Positions 15,935 through 23,866 are shown, numbered from the stretch's first letter. The stretch: 64,000 nucleotides of DNA from Mesorhizobium kowhaii (GCF_003253745.1 NZ_MZXV01000013.1:434001-498000); one strand, 5' to 3'. Notes: a model not told the origin generated them from the sequence alone. Numbers and translations: made by a program.

Positions 15935-16801
15935 ATGTCGCTCAAGGGAAAGACGCTGTTCATCTCCGGCGGGTCGCGCGGCATCGGGCTGGCGATCGCG
16001 CTGCGCGCCGCGCGCGACGGCGCCAATGTGACGATCGCCGCCAAGACCGCCGAGCCGCATCCGAAGCTGCCGGGCACAATTTACACCGCCGCTGAAGAGA
16101 TCGAGCAGGCCGGCGGCAAGGCGCTGCCTGTGCTGTGCGACATCCGCGAGGAAGCGCAGGTCGCCGAGGCGGTTTCAAAGACCGTGGAAAAGTTCGGCGG
16201 CATCGATATCTGCGTCAACAATGCCAGCGCCATCCAGCTCACCGGCACGCTGGAGACCGACATGAAGCGCTACGATCTGATGCACCAGATCAACACGCGC
16301 GGCACATTCCTCGTCTCCAAAATGTGCATTCCGCACCTGAAGTTGGCTAATAATCCTCACATTCTGAATCTGGCGCCGCCGCTCGACATGAAGGCCAAAT
16401 GGTTCAAGAACCACGTCGCCTACACTATGGCCAAGTTCGGCATGTCGATGTGCACGCTGGGCATGAGCGCCGAGTTCGCCAGGGACGGCATCGCGGTCAA
16501 TTCGCTGTGGCCGATCTCGACCATCGACACGGCCGCGGTGCGCAATCTGCTGGGCGGTGCGACCGTGGCGGCGATGAGCCGTTCGCCCGACATCATGGCC
16601 GATGCCGCGCATGCGATCTTCATGCGACCATCACGCGAGGCCACAGGCAATTTCTACATCGACGAAGAGGTGCTGCGCGCCGAGGGCGTCGGCGACTTTT
16701 CGATCTACTCACCTGATGCGACCGGGCCGCTGGCCGGCGATTTCTTCGTGCCGGACGAGGTGTTTGCGAATTCTGATACCAAGATCAGGAATACGTTTTA
16801 A
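15935..16801 (+). CDS. SDR family oxidoreductase, HSDL2-like
   Basis: 288 residues from the ATG at 15935, chosen because M-S-L-K-G-K-T-L-F-I-S-G-G-S-R-G-I-G begins the Rossmann fold. It carries the HSDL2-type insertions: a T-A-E-P-H-P-K-L-P-G loop after strand 2, and the late P-P-L-D-M...W-F-K block before Y-T-M-A-K. The usual catalytic Ser before that block is Ala here (N-L-A-P-P-L). Tyr and Lys of Y-x-x-x-K are kept. Relatives are peroxisomal or fatty/terpenoid-alcohol dehydrogenases; the substrate is unknown. Its stop overlaps the convergent ParE gene by four bases. Confidence 0.82.
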   Translation: MSLKGKTLFISGGSRGIGLAIALRAARDGANVTIAAKTAEPHPKLPGTIYTAAEEIEQAGGKALPVLCDIREEAQVAEAVSKTVEKFGGIDICVNNASAIQLTGTLETDMKRYDLMHQINTRGTFLVSKMCIPHLKLANNPHILNLAPPLDMKAKWFKNHVAYTMAKFGMSMCTLGMSAEFARDGIAVNSLWPISTIDTAAVRNLLGGATVAAMSRSPDIMADAAHAIFMRPSREATGNFYIDEEVLRAEGVGDFSIYSPDATGPLAGDFFVPDEVFANSDTKIRNTF

Positions 16802-17091
16802 AGATGCCTAGGGTAGTCCATTCGCTGATGCAAAATGCGTACAACATTGATGGAGCGATTGGCCATTCGTAGAAATTGCACATGAGAGCCTACGGCATGT
16901 TTCACCAAGCCGGGGCGAATATTCTCCGCATTTTTAGCCATCGCTGGAAATTGGCCTATCAAATTTATGATTGAGCGAATGGCGTGGATATAGGCTTCCG
17001 CTCGCTCGGGACCCCATTCTTTCAGGGAATGGTCCCAAATCTGGTCAAGATCTGCTTTCGCTTTTGGTGAGAACCTGACGGTTCGCTTCAT
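16798..17091 (-). CDS. parE: ParE/RelE superfamily toxin
   Basis: 97 residues, short and basic. F-S-P-K-A-K-A-D-L-D-Q-I-W-D near the N-terminus and V-V-R-I-L-H-Q-R-M-D near the C-terminus are typical of ParE toxins, which poison DNA gyrase. It overlaps the antitoxin gene by four bases and is downstream of it, the usual parDE order. Its tail overlaps the stop of the SDR gene on the other strand. Confidence 0.88.
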   Translation of the reverse strand: MKRTVRFSPKAKADLDQIWDHSLKEWGPERAEAYIHAIRSIINLIGQFPAMAKNAENIRPGLVKHAVGSHVQFLRMANRSINVVRILHQRMDYPRHL

Positions 17092-17324
17092 CCGCGCTTC
17101 TTGGACTCTAGAAAGGCATCGAAGTCGAATGGCTCTGGATCGCCTGACATATCTCCCTCATCGATGGCAGACCGGAGTTGCTCAAGCTTGAGTTCCTGTT
17201 CTTCCAAAAGACGAAGGCCGGCCCGAACGGTTTCGCTTGCCGACCCAAAACGGCCGTTCGCTATCTGCCGCTGGATAAAGGCATCGTACTGATCACCTAG
17301 GGTGATGGAGGTGTTCTTGGGCAT
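17088..17324 (-). CDS. parD: ParD-family antitoxin
   Basis: 78 residues from the ATG at 17324 (M-P-K-N-T-S-I-T-L-G-D-Q-Y-D-A-F). The N-terminal ribbon-helix-helix (I-T-L-G..F-I-Q-R-Q-I-A-N-G-R-F-G-S-A-S-E-T) binds DNA, and the acidic C-terminus (residues 55-75, D-E-G-D...D-F-D-A-F-L) would wrap the toxin. It overlaps parE by four bases. It probably represses its own operon. Confidence 0.9.
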   Translation of the reverse strand: MPKNTSITLGDQYDAFIQRQIANGRFGSASETVRAGLRLLEEQELKLEQLRSAIDEGDMSGDPEPFDFDAFLESKKRG

Positions 17325-17420
17325 GATGAATCTCCAATACCAATAGATGGTATCAATTTTCCCGAATGCTAACAAGCATAGGAGTGCGAGGCTTTCACTC
17401 CTCGTCCTTCTTGCCTTTGC

Positions 17421-17615
17421 TCAGAGCGCATAGATGGCCAGCGCCACGCCCAGCCCCAGATAGAAGACGACCAGCAGCCAGCGTGAGGCAAGGATGATCG
17501 ATTCGATGGCGAGTTCGAGACGCTTCGTAGAGTGGTTCCGGTTGGTTCTCTTGGGATAGTGCGCCGTAGGGTGGTGGGTCGTATTTCGGTCAGGCCGCCC
17601 CTGTTTGAAAGACAA
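17421..17615 (-). pseudogene. truncated UPF0114 (YqhA-like) membrane protein
   Basis: The last ~35 residues of this short frame (E-S-I-I-L-A-S-R-W-L-L-V-V-F-Y-L-G-L-G-V-A) match the N-terminal helix of UPF0114/YqhA proteins, which are normally ~160-190 residues. The frame then stops after A-I-Y-A-L. In a shifted frame the next codons encode a charged tail (S-K-G-K-K-D-E-E-stop) that could be the end of the same gene, suggesting an internal deletion. There is no proper start codon at the expected place. I judge it a remnant; the tail link is speculative. Confidence 0.45.
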
Positions 17616-17644
17616 AAAACCCCGCCGGCGAGGGACCGGCGGGG
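17614..17644 (-). terminator. rho-independent terminator
   Basis: CCCCGCCGG / CCGGCGGGG, a 9-bp perfect stem with a 7-base loop, flanked by six A on the left, i.e. a T-run on the minus strand. It lies about 205 bases downstream of the OmpA-like gene and is probably its terminator. Confidence 0.7.
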
Positions 17645-17771
17645 CTCAATGCGTCCCGCTGGAGTCGGGACGGGGCAGGGAACGCCCAGTCCAGAATCTG
17701 GGGTGGGTGAGCCCGCGATTCAATGAGCCGGCTCTAATGCCGATGCAATTCTTGTTGAACCTGGCACGTCG

Positions 17772-17800
17772 AACCATCCCCGGCAGGACCGGGGATGGTT
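17772..17800. other. strong hairpin downstream of OmpA-like gene
   Basis: AACCATCCCCGG - CAGGA - CCGGGGATGGTT, a perfect 12-bp stem with a 5-base loop. It is 50 bases past the OmpA-like stop and has no T-run, so it may stabilise the 3' end of the mRNA or act as a weak terminator. Confidence 0.5.
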
Positions 17801-17849
17801 GCTTCTCGTGCAGAGTCCGCAAACCAGGTCATGGTTTTGAAATCATGAC

Positions 17850-20123
17850 CTAATTGTTGCTGGCGACAGGCGCCACCAGCGAGGTGATGCGGCGAATGGC
17901 GACGCGCCGGTTCTCGCGGTTGGGCGCGGCGGTGTTGACCTTCAGATACTGCTCGCCATAGCCCTGCGTCGTCAGGTTCTCCGGCGGGATGCCGAAGGCA
18001 TTGGTGAGGGCCTCCGCGACCGATTCCGCGCGGCGATCGGACAGGGCCAGGTTCGCTTCCGGCCTGCCGACGGCGTCGGTATGACCTTCGATCAGGAAGG
18101 TCTCGGCCGGGTTCTTCTTCAGCAGCTTCTCCATGGCGTTGGCGACACCCTCGAGCTTCTGCACCTCGGTGTCGGAGATCGAGGCCGAGCCGAATTCGAA
18201 GTTCAGCGTGTCGAGGTCGACGCGGCGTGCAATGTCGCGCACGCGGGCCGAACGCTTGACCTCGTCGATCGAATAGAGGCGCTGGACCTTCTCCACCGGC
18301 GGCTGTTCGAGGAAGGTGTAGTAGTCGTCCGGGCTTTCGACGTCCTCGGAATCGAGGATGTATTCCCGGCGCGGGATGGTCAGCCGCATCGGCGGCAGGT
18401 CGTCGCCGGGATCGCGCCAGTCGCCCTCATCCTGATAGTCCTGCTCGTCGACATAGCTCAGCACATATTCGCGCCCATCCTGCGTGATCCGTGAACGCTG
18501 GATGACGTCGCCGTAGCGGTTGCGGATGGTGACGATCTGGACGCCATTGTCGCGCTCGACGATTTCCCGAGTGCGATCGCCTGACAGATCCTCATAGTAC
18601 ACATTTCTGGCGCCGCGGGTCATGCGCGGGGCGTCATTGCTCTGGACGAATGTCTGGTTGTTGAACTGCAGGATGACGCGGTCGCCGAGTTCCCTGACGA
18701 CGTCGACGCCTTTCGGACGCCGGCGGTCGCGGACGTTCTCATCGGGTGCACGCTCTACGCGCTTGCCCTTTTCCTCCGTCACCGGGGCGATCTTTTCAGG
18801 CTGGATTGCCTGTTGGGCCGACTTGTCGTCGGTGGGCGGGGGTCCCTGGTCGACCGGAACCGGCTTTGGAGCTTGCGCCTGCTCGCCATTCTGCTGAGCG
18901 GGCTGGTTGGCCTGCTCGCCATTCGCATTCTCGCCTCCCTGCTGGCCGTTCTTGCCCTTGCGCTTGCGCAGGACATCCTTCTGGCTATCAAGGATGGGAG
19001 CTGCGTTCTTGTCAGCCGGGGCTTCGCCCTGGGCAGCATTTTTTTCACCTTGGGCCGGCTGTTCGCCGGTCACGGGCTGCTGGCCATTGGCGGGCTGTTC
19101 GGCCGTTGACGGCTGTTCTCCAGTGGCCGGCTGTTCTCCCGTCACCGGCTGTTCGATGACAGGCTTCTTGCCGCGCTTCTTCTTATCCTGAGGCTGTTCG
19201 CCCTGGGCGGGCGCCGCCTGCTGCTCAGGCTGAAGCGGTTCGGCCTGCGGAACCGGCTCGCCGGCGGGCGCTTCCTTCTTGGCCGGCGCCTGTTCGGCGG
19301 GTGCGGCTTCGATCTGCTGATCCTGCTTGCGCTTCTTGCGCAGGGGCTGTGGGTTGTTGTCGTTTGCTGGGGCCGCCTGTTCGGCAGGGGCGGCCTCGAT
19401 CTGCTGCTGCTGATCACGCTTCTTCCTGCGCGGCTGCTGTTCCTCGGCCGGAGCGACCTGTTCGGCGGGCGCCTGTTCAGTCTGCTGCTGCTGATCGCGC
19501 TTTTTCTTGCGCGGCTGCTGCGCCTCGGCGGCCGGAGCGGCTTGCTCGGCCGGCGCCTGCTCAGTCTGCTGCTGCTGATCGCGCTTTTTCTTGCGGGGCT
19601 GCTGCGCCTCGGCGGCCGGAGCGGCTTGCTCGGCTGGCGCCTGTTCAGTCTGCTGCTGCTGATCGCGCTTTTTCTTGCGGGGCTGCTGCGCCTCGGCCGC
19701 CGGAGCGGCTTGCTTGGCCGGCGCCTGCTCAGTCTGCTGCTGCTGGTCGCGCTTCTTCCTGCGCGGCTGCTGTTCTTCGGCCGGGGCGGCCTGTTCGGCT
19801 GGCGCCTGCTCGGTCTGTTGCTGTTGCTTCTCACGCTTCTTGCGCGGCTGCTCCTGCTCGGCGGGCTGCTCGCTCTGGGCGGCGGGCGCCGCCTGCTGCT
19901 CTGGCTCGGCCTTCTTCCGCTCCCTTTGTTTAGGCTGCTTCTGCGCACAGGCCTCGGCCGATTCGCCCTCGGCGCACGCTGCCTGCGCCAAAATGAACGC
20001 GGCTGACGTGTGCTGGGCGGGGCCGAAGGCGGCACTTCCCTGAAGCGGGAACGCGCCCAACGGCGCGGATGCCATCAGCAGGCCTAGTGCGGTGCCTGCC
20101 AGAATCCGGGGTTGGCGTTTCAT
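17850..20123 (-). CDS. OmpA-domain outer-membrane protein with long charged repeat region
   Basis: 757 residues from the ATG at 20123, chosen because an AAGGAGAG ribosome site and a signal peptide (M-K-R-Q-P-R-I-L-A-G-T-A-L-G-L-L) begin there; a longer ORF upstream is not coding. Mature part: residues ~60-480 are low-complexity, rich in Q, A, P, E, K and R, with five ~28-residue repeats (Q-P-R-K-K-K-R-D-Q-Q-Q-Q-T-E-Q-A-P-A-E-Q-A-A core, about 99-237), then a T-G-E-Q-P repeat. After a ~150-residue folded middle region comes an OmpA/MotB peptidoglycan-binding domain (I-E-G-H-T-D-A-V-G, D-R-R-A-E-S-V). It likely anchors or spans the envelope; the repeat region may act as an extended spacer. Confidence 0.85.
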   Translation of the reverse strand: MKRQPRILAGTALGLLMASAPLGAFPLQGSAAFGPAQHTSAAFILAQAACAEGESAEACAQKQPKQRERKKAEPEQQAAPAAQSEQPAEQEQPRKKREKQQQQTEQAPAEQAAPAEEQQPRRKKRDQQQQTEQAPAKQAAPAAEAQQPRKKKRDQQQQTEQAPAEQAAPAAEAQQPRKKKRDQQQQTEQAPAEQAAPAAEAQQPRKKKRDQQQQTEQAPAEQVAPAEEQQPRRKKRDQQQQIEAAPAEQAAPANDNNPQPLRKKRKQDQQIEAAPAEQAPAKKEAPAGEPVPQAEPLQPEQQAAPAQGEQPQDKKKRGKKPVIEQPVTGEQPATGEQPSTAEQPANGQQPVTGEQPAQGEKNAAQGEAPADKNAAPILDSQKDVLRKRKGKNGQQGGENANGEQANQPAQQNGEQAQAPKPVPVDQGPPPTDDKSAQQAIQPEKIAPVTEEKGKRVERAPDENVRDRRRPKGVDVVRELGDRVILQFNNQTFVQSNDAPRMTRGARNVYYEDLSGDRTREIVERDNGVQIVTIRNRYGDVIQRSRITQDGREYVLSYVDEQDYQDEGDWRDPGDDLPPMRLTIPRREYILDSEDVESPDDYYTFLEQPPVEKVQRLYSIDEVKRSARVRDIARRVDLDTLNFEFGSASISDTEVQKLEGVANAMEKLLKKNPAETFLIEGHTDAVGRPEANLALSDRRAESVAEALTNAFGIPPENLTTQGYGEQYLKVNTAAPNRENRRVAIRRITSLVAPVASNN
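19412..19828. repeat. in-gene tandem repeat, 81/84-bp units
   Basis: Units start near 19412, 19493, 19577, 19661 and 19745; the first is 81 bp, the rest 84 bp. The middle copies are nearly identical at DNA level and a more diverged copy begins at 19829. All steps are multiples of three, so copy changes keep the OmpA-like frame open. Confidence 0.85.
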
Positions 20124-20311
20124 CGAAAACTCTCCTTGTGGGGTCCCATCCTTGCCGAAACTGATCTTGAGCCGATTGGTTCCAGTTTGGCTGGGATAGA
20201 GGCCGTACGGGGCGATTGGCCGACCTTTTGAAGGCAACTTCGTGTCATTCACCTGGCAACCGCCGCATTCCGGCCGTTGCCGCGCTTGACCTTGCCGGCG
20301 GCTGGGGCCAC

Positions 20312-20767
20312 ATGCCGGGAATGGAAAAGCCCTTCTGGAAAACCAAGGCGCTGGAGGCGATGAGCCCGGCCGAGTGGGAGTCGCTGTGCGACGGATGCGG
20401 CAAATGCTGCCTGTCAAAGCTTGAGGACGAGGACACCGGCGAGATCTACTGGACCAGCGTCGGCTGCCGTCTGTTCGACGCGCAGAGCTGCCGCTGTTCG
20501 GACTATGCCAACCGGCTGGCGCGCGTTCCCGACTGCGTCGGGCTGACGCCGCAAAATGTTCGCACCATCAGCTGGCTGCCCAGCACCTGCGCCTACCGGC
20601 TGGTGGCCGAGGGCCATGACCTCTACTGGTGGCACCGGCTGGTGTCGGGCAGCGCCGAGACCGTTCATGAAGCCGGCATCTCGATGCGCGGGCGGGTCAA
20701 GGCGAGCGAGACCGACCTTGCCGAGCCGGAAGACTATTTTGATTACATGCTGGACGACGAGCCCTAA
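20312..20767 (+). CDS. UPF0260 (YcgN-like) cysteine-cluster protein
   Basis: About 150 residues; starts at 20312 (M-P-G-M-E-K) or at the second Met (20321), since the family begins near E-K-P-F-W-K-T-K. The conserved C-D-G-C-G-K-C-C near residue 30, further cysteines (S-V-G-C-R, S-C-R-C, D-C-V, S-T-C-A-Y-R) and W-E-S-L-C are all as in E. coli YcgN. Such clusters may bind zinc or an iron-sulfur centre. The function is not established. It is divergent from the OmpA-like gene. Confidence 0.88.
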   Translation: MPGMEKPFWKTKALEAMSPAEWESLCDGCGKCCLSKLEDEDTGEIYWTSVGCRLFDAQSCRCSDYANRLARVPDCVGLTPQNVRTISWLPSTCAYRLVAEGHDLYWWHRLVSGSAETVHEAGISMRGRVKASETDLAEPEDYFDYMLDDEP

Positions 20768-21011
20768 GGCTCGCGCTGGGACGACGAGCCTGATCTTCAA
20801 GCCGATCTGCTGGATTGGGAACCGGGGACTGACTGAGGCGTTTTGGAGCATTCACCCCTGCCGTGGACGATGGTAAATGGCCGGCGAATTCCTTTCCGCC
20901 ACATGAACCGGAGATGAATGGCCGGTTCGCAAAAAGTTCAGACAGGCAAGTGCATTCTCCCCCCATCGGTTCACGAGGACGGGCGAAAGCCCGCAACAAG
21001 GAGAGAAGACG

Positions 21012-21395
21012 ATGTTCAACACGATCAAGACGGCAGCCCTTTCGGCTCTGGTCGGTCTCGGCACGCTGGCCGCGATCCCAGCCCATGCCGACAGCCTCTA
21101 TCTCGGCTTCGGCAACAACAACGACACGCGTTTCGGCGTCTATGCCGGCGACGATGGCTATCGCCATCGCCGTGATGAACGCCGCGGCGACTGGCGCGGT
21201 GATGAACGCCGCTACGGCTGGCGCCGTGGCTGTTCGCCAGACCGCGCCCTCGACAAGGCCGAACGCATGGGCCTCTACCGTGCCCGCATCGTCGACGTCA
21301 GCCGCCGCACGGTGAAGGTGATGGGCCGCCAGGACGGCGACCGCGTTGTCATCGTGTTCGCCAATGACCGCGGCTGCCCGGTTATTTATCGCTGA
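21012..21395 (+). CDS. small exported protein of unknown function
   Basis: 127 residues. A clean signal peptide (M-F-N-T-I-K-T-A-A-L-S..., likely cleavage after A-H-A) comes first. A short region rich in Arg, Asp and Gly (R-H-R-R-D-E-R-R-G-D-W-R-G-D) follows, then a compact C-terminal domain with two cysteines (G-C-S and R-G-C-P) that could form a disulfide. A GGAGAGAA-type ribosome site precedes the ATG. I do not recognise the family. It is followed by a strong terminator. Confidence 0.75.
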   Translation: MFNTIKTAALSALVGLGTLAAIPAHADSLYLGFGNNNDTRFGVYAGDDGYRHRRDERRGDWRGDERRYGWRRGCSPDRALDKAERMGLYRARIVDVSRRTVKVMGRQDGDRVVIVFANDRGCPVIYR

Positions 21396-21531
21396 GATCG
21401 GTTCAAGAAGCACCTCCTCGAAGGTCGGTCTGGAGGCATGATCTTCTGCGAAGATCAGCCTGGCGGCATAACCCGCTGCGAGGGTTAGCCGGGAGTAGCT
21501 GAGCCCCTTTCCGTCTGAAGGGTGTGGCTCG

Positions 21532-21566
21532 AAAAAACCCCGCGGGAGCAATCCCGCGGGGTTTTT
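21532..21566. terminator. bidirectional rho-independent terminator
   Basis: CCCCGCGGGA - GCAA - TCCCGCGGGG with six A on the left and five T on the right, so it can end transcripts from both sides. It lies between the convergent small exported protein gene and the SIMPL gene. Confidence 0.85.
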
Positions 21567-21630
21567 CATGCACGGCAGTGGTCTTTGACCGTGGCCGAGC
21601 AAGGCTCGGCCACGGATCGTCAGGAGCCGC

Positions 21631-22344
21631 TTACTTCAACTCGAAGGTGACGGTGACCTGGACATTGTAGGAATTCTCGCCGGCCTGCACCGGAGCCGCA
21701 GCACCCGCCGCGGCATCGAAGGCCTTGGCGTTGATCGGCATCGGCGTTGGCGCGATGTTCTGATCGGTGATCTCGAGCACCCGGCCGAGGCTGACGCCGG
21801 CGGCTTCGGCCAGCGTCTTGGCCTTGGCCATGGCGTTGGCGACCGCCTTCTTGCGGGCCTCGGTGACGGTCGCTGCCGGGTTGTCATTGGTGAAGGCGAT
21901 GCCGCCGCCCTGGTTGACGCCGAGCGACACCGCCTTGTCCAGAATCTCGCCCGTCTTGTCGACATCGCGCACCCGCACCGACAGCGTGTTGGTCACCTGA
22001 TAAGCGACGAGTTCGGCTTCCTGGCTGCCGTCCGGCTTGTTGGTGTAGTTGTAGCGCGGGTTGATCTGGATGCCCGCGGTCTGCAGGTCGCGGTCCTTGA
22101 TGCCGGCCGACTTCATCGACGCGATCACGGCGGCCATGGCGTCGTTGTTGGCGTCGAGCGCCGCGCGCGCGGTCTTGGCCTCGCGCATGACGCTGAGCGT
22201 CAGGACCGCCAGATCGGGGGCTACGGTTGCTTCGCCTTCGCCCGACACAATGATGCGGGGCGGCGTCGGCAAATCGGTGGCTCCAGCCATCGCCGGAAAA
22301 GCGATTGCAGCGGCGAGCGCGAGAGGCAAAAGGCGTCTGGTCAT
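21631..22344 (-). CDS. SIMPL-domain (DUF541) periplasmic protein
   Basis: 237 residues with a signal peptide (M-T-R-R-L-L-P-L-A-L-A-A-A, cleavage near A-G-A). The SIMPL/DUF541 pattern follows: I-I-V-S-G-E-G-E-A-T-V-A-P-D near 31-44, G-I-K-D-R-D-L-Q-T, Y-Q-V-T-N-T-L-S-V-R-V near 115, and V-S-L-G-R-V-L-E-I. Family members form periplasmic or surface oligomers and are linked to stress tolerance; the precise role is unknown. Confidence 0.9.
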   Translation of the reverse strand: MTRRLLPLALAAAIAFPAMAGATDLPTPPRIIVSGEGEATVAPDLAVLTLSVMREAKTARAALDANNDAMAAVIASMKSAGIKDRDLQTAGIQINPRYNYTNKPDGSQEAELVAYQVTNTLSVRVRDVDKTGEILDKAVSLGVNQGGGIAFTNDNPAATVTEARKKAVANAMAKAKTLAEAAGVSLGRVLEITDQNIAPTPMPINAKAFDAAAGAAAPVQAGENSYNVQVTVTFELK

Positions 22345-22479
22345 GAAAATCTCCTTGGTCCGCGATCAAAGTCGCTGAGGTCGCGTAGAGCGCGATTATG
22401 GGTTGATTTGGGCGATCAGTGGAAGCCTGACGGGAAAGCCTTGTGCCGCGATGCGAAAAACATTAATCCAGCCCGCGTG

Positions 22480-22555
22480 GGGCCTGTAGCTCAATGGTTA
22501 GAGCCGGCGGCTCATAACCGCTTGGTTGGGGGTTCGAGTCCCTCCGGGCCCACCA
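22480..22555 (+). tRNA. tRNA with anticodon CAU, probably tRNA-Ile2 (lysidine type)
   Basis: A full 76-base cloverleaf including CCA: acceptor GGGCCTG/CGGGCCC, D-arm GCTC..GAGC, anticodon stem GGCGG/CCGCT with loop CTCATAA, T-arm GGGGG-TTCGAGT-CCCTC. The CAU anticodon could be Met or Ile2; the overall sequence is closest to the Ile2 type known from alphaproteobacteria, so Ile2 is preferred. Its last 13-16 bases recur at 46352-46364 and 57542-57557, which marks it as an integration site. Confidence 0.93.
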
Positions 22556-22799
22556 TAACCTTTGACTTTGTTACCAAAAATTGCCTTGGGCCCAGAACGT
22601 TGTGGGCCAGTTATGGGCCGCATGCAACGGGTGCAACCCGGCCGCCAATGCCGCGCCGCCGGCAGCGGGGACTGGAATTCACCAATCACGCCGTGACACC
22701 GGACCGACGCGCGCACCTCAGTCGTGGAAAGTAAACTATTGCAGCGCTACAAAGTTTGCGAAAACAAACCTATATCGGCGATTCCGGCGGCCGTGGAAC
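22556..22799. other. non-coding stretch after the tRNA, left end of island 1
   Basis: No supported gene. GGGCC-containing hexamers recur shortly after the tRNA (near 22591, 22604 and 22615), which could be integrase arm sites. A minus-strand frame over the tRNA translates as G-G-P-G-G-T-R-T-P-N, a known false ORF produced by tRNA 3' ends. Confidence 0.5.
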
Positions 22800-22938
22800 T
22801 GCTGTATCGAAGGTAGCGCCCATGCGTTAGACGACGTCGATTGCGGTGCCTCGCACATCGATAGCGTAGCCGCTGCTACGAATAGCGTCCGCCCGCTCCA
22901 CCACTTTCACGTCGAACCCATAGCGATCAAGCCAGGTT
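22800..22938 (-). pseudogene. fragment of an FAD-dependent monooxygenase
   Basis: On the minus strand this reads W-L-D-R-Y-G-F-D-V-K-V-V-E-R, then R-S-S-G-Y-A-I-D-V-R-G-T-A-I-D-V-V, then a stop and R-M-G. This is the second strand and following loop of PHBH/TetX-type flavin monooxygenases. Only about 45 residues remain, with an internal stop and no N-terminal GxGxxG part. Confidence 0.6.
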
Positions 22939-22961
22939 GCGTTGGACCTTGCGCACGCGCT

Positions 22962-23090
22962 TCATGTCGCCGGCTGTCCGAACATTTTCGCCGCTGCGGC
23001 GACTATGTCCTCCTGTGGTACCTCACGAAGGCGCTGGCCAATGTTCCAGCGACAGCCGAACGGATCCACCAATTGACCGTGGCGCTCGCC
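22962..23090 (-). pseudogene. C-terminal fragment of a VOC-family protein
   Basis: Reads H-G-Q-L-V-D-P-F-G-C-R-W-N-I-G and ends V-A-A-A-A-K-M-F-G, the closing strand and helix of PhnB-like VOC proteins. Everything before it is missing, and it joins directly to a different gene start. Confidence 0.6.
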
Positions 23091-23149
23091 CCACGGACTC
23101 CTGCAGCCTGCAGCGGCTCCACGATGGTGTCTGCAACGGTCTTGGTCAT
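23090..23149 (-). pseudogene. N-terminal fragment of a pyruvate-oxidase-like TPP enzyme
   Basis: M-T-K-T-V-A-D-T-I-V-E-P-L-Q-A-A-G-V is the start of PoxB-like thiamine-diphosphate enzymes. About 20 residues remain before the sequence switches to the VOC fragment. Confidence 0.5.
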
Positions 23150-23151
23150 GG

Positions 23152-23559
23152 AATGCCAACCTGACCGGTTTCTTCTTCGCCACCCAGGCCGTGATCGCCG
23201 CAATGGAACGTCAGGGCAGCGGCCATGTCGTCAACATCACCACCAGCTTGGTGAAGCAGGCCAGTTCGAAGGTGCCATCGGTGCTCGCTTCGCTGACTAA
23301 GGGCGGGCTCGACGCCGCGACCCGGAGTCTGGCGATCGAATACGCCCGCAGCGGAATCCGGGTGAACGCCGTGTCGCCGGGCGTCATCAGGACGCCGATG
23401 CATGCGCCGGAGATGTACGAGGCGCTGGCGGGCCTGCATCCGCTGGGCCGCCTTGGTGAGATTTCCGACATCGTCGGCGCGGTCCTCTACCTGGAGGATG
23501 CCCCTTTCGTGACGGGGGAAACCCTTCATGTCGACGGCGGCCAGAGCGCTGGCCACTGA
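23152..23559 (+). pseudogene. C-terminal part of an SDR oxidoreductase
   Basis: From N-L-T-G-F-F-F-A-T-Q-A-V to the end (V-D-G-G-Q-S-A-G-H) this is a good SDR C-terminal half: N-I-T-T-S, the P-S-V-L-A-S-L-T-K region where Tyr of Y-x-x-x-K is replaced by Leu/Ser, V-N-A-V-S-P-G-V-I-R-T-P, and L-Y-L-E-D-A-P-F-V-T-G-E. The cofactor-binding N-terminal half is absent. A GTG at 23191 could start a shortened protein, but it would not be an enzyme. Confidence 0.75.
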
Positions 23560-23584
23560 GCCCACCAGTCAAGGGAGACCCTTC

Positions 23585-23821
23585 ATGCCTATCGTTACCG
23601 TCCAGCTCACGCGCGAGGGCACCGAGCCCGGTGTGGACCATGTTACAACGGAGCAGAAAGCAGCCATCTACAAGGGCGTGAGCGAGGTACTGCTCGACGT
23701 CCTCGGGAAGCCGCTGGACTGGACCTGGGTGGTGTTTGAGGAAGTGGAGATGGAGAATTGGGGTTGGGGCGGCATGCCCGTCCCCGAATACCGCAAGCTG
23801 CTGGCTGCAAAGGGCGTTTGA
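23585..23821 (+). CDS. 4-oxalocrotonate tautomerase family protein
   Basis: 78 residues from the ATG at 23585, chosen because mature Pro1 (M-P-I-V-T-V-Q-L-T) is the catalytic base of this family. E-Q-K-A-A-I-Y-K-G-V-S-E-V-L-L-D-V-L-G-K-P follows as the long helix, then V-V-F-E-E-V as the second strand. It is longer than the classical 62-residue enzyme, like MSAD/TomN-type members. A GGGAGACC ribosome site lies upstream. It sits among gene fragments, and its partners seem to have been lost. Confidence 0.82.
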   Translation: MPIVTVQLTREGTEPGVDHVTTEQKAAIYKGVSEVLLDVLGKPLDWTWVVFEEVEMENWGWGGMPVPEYRKLLAAKGV

Positions 23822-23866
23822 GCCCCATTGCATCTCCCCGAAAAGCATACTGGTGCTTCAACTGAC

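Larger units (their letters stand above)
17325..17849. other. intergenic stretch between parD and the OmpA-like gene
   Basis: Apart from the UPF0114 remnant, it holds a minus-strand terminator (17614-17644) and a second strong hairpin (17772-17800). No other coding region is supported. Confidence 0.6.

Noticed and set aside
19412..19828. Repeat array as a CRISPR
   Set aside because: Units are contiguous in-frame coding repeats without unique spacers.
19142..20035. Long Arg/Ser-rich ORF opposite in frame to the OmpA-like repeats, and similar plus-strand frames
   Set aside because: Shadow frames produced by the repeat composition; no start signals or family features.
17850..20417. Longer start of the OmpA-like gene, 98 residues upstream
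   Set aside because: The ribosome site and signal peptide are at 20123; the extension overlaps the divergent UPF0260 gene start region and has no protein-like character.
22480..22555. Initiator tRNA-Met
   Set aside because: The anticodon stem lacks the three G-C pairs of initiators, and the acceptor end is fully paired.
22498..22716. Minus-strand ORF over the tRNA with G-G-P-G-G-T-R-T-P-N
   Set aside because: A well-known artefact of translating the 3' end of tRNAs; it covers the tRNA gene itself.
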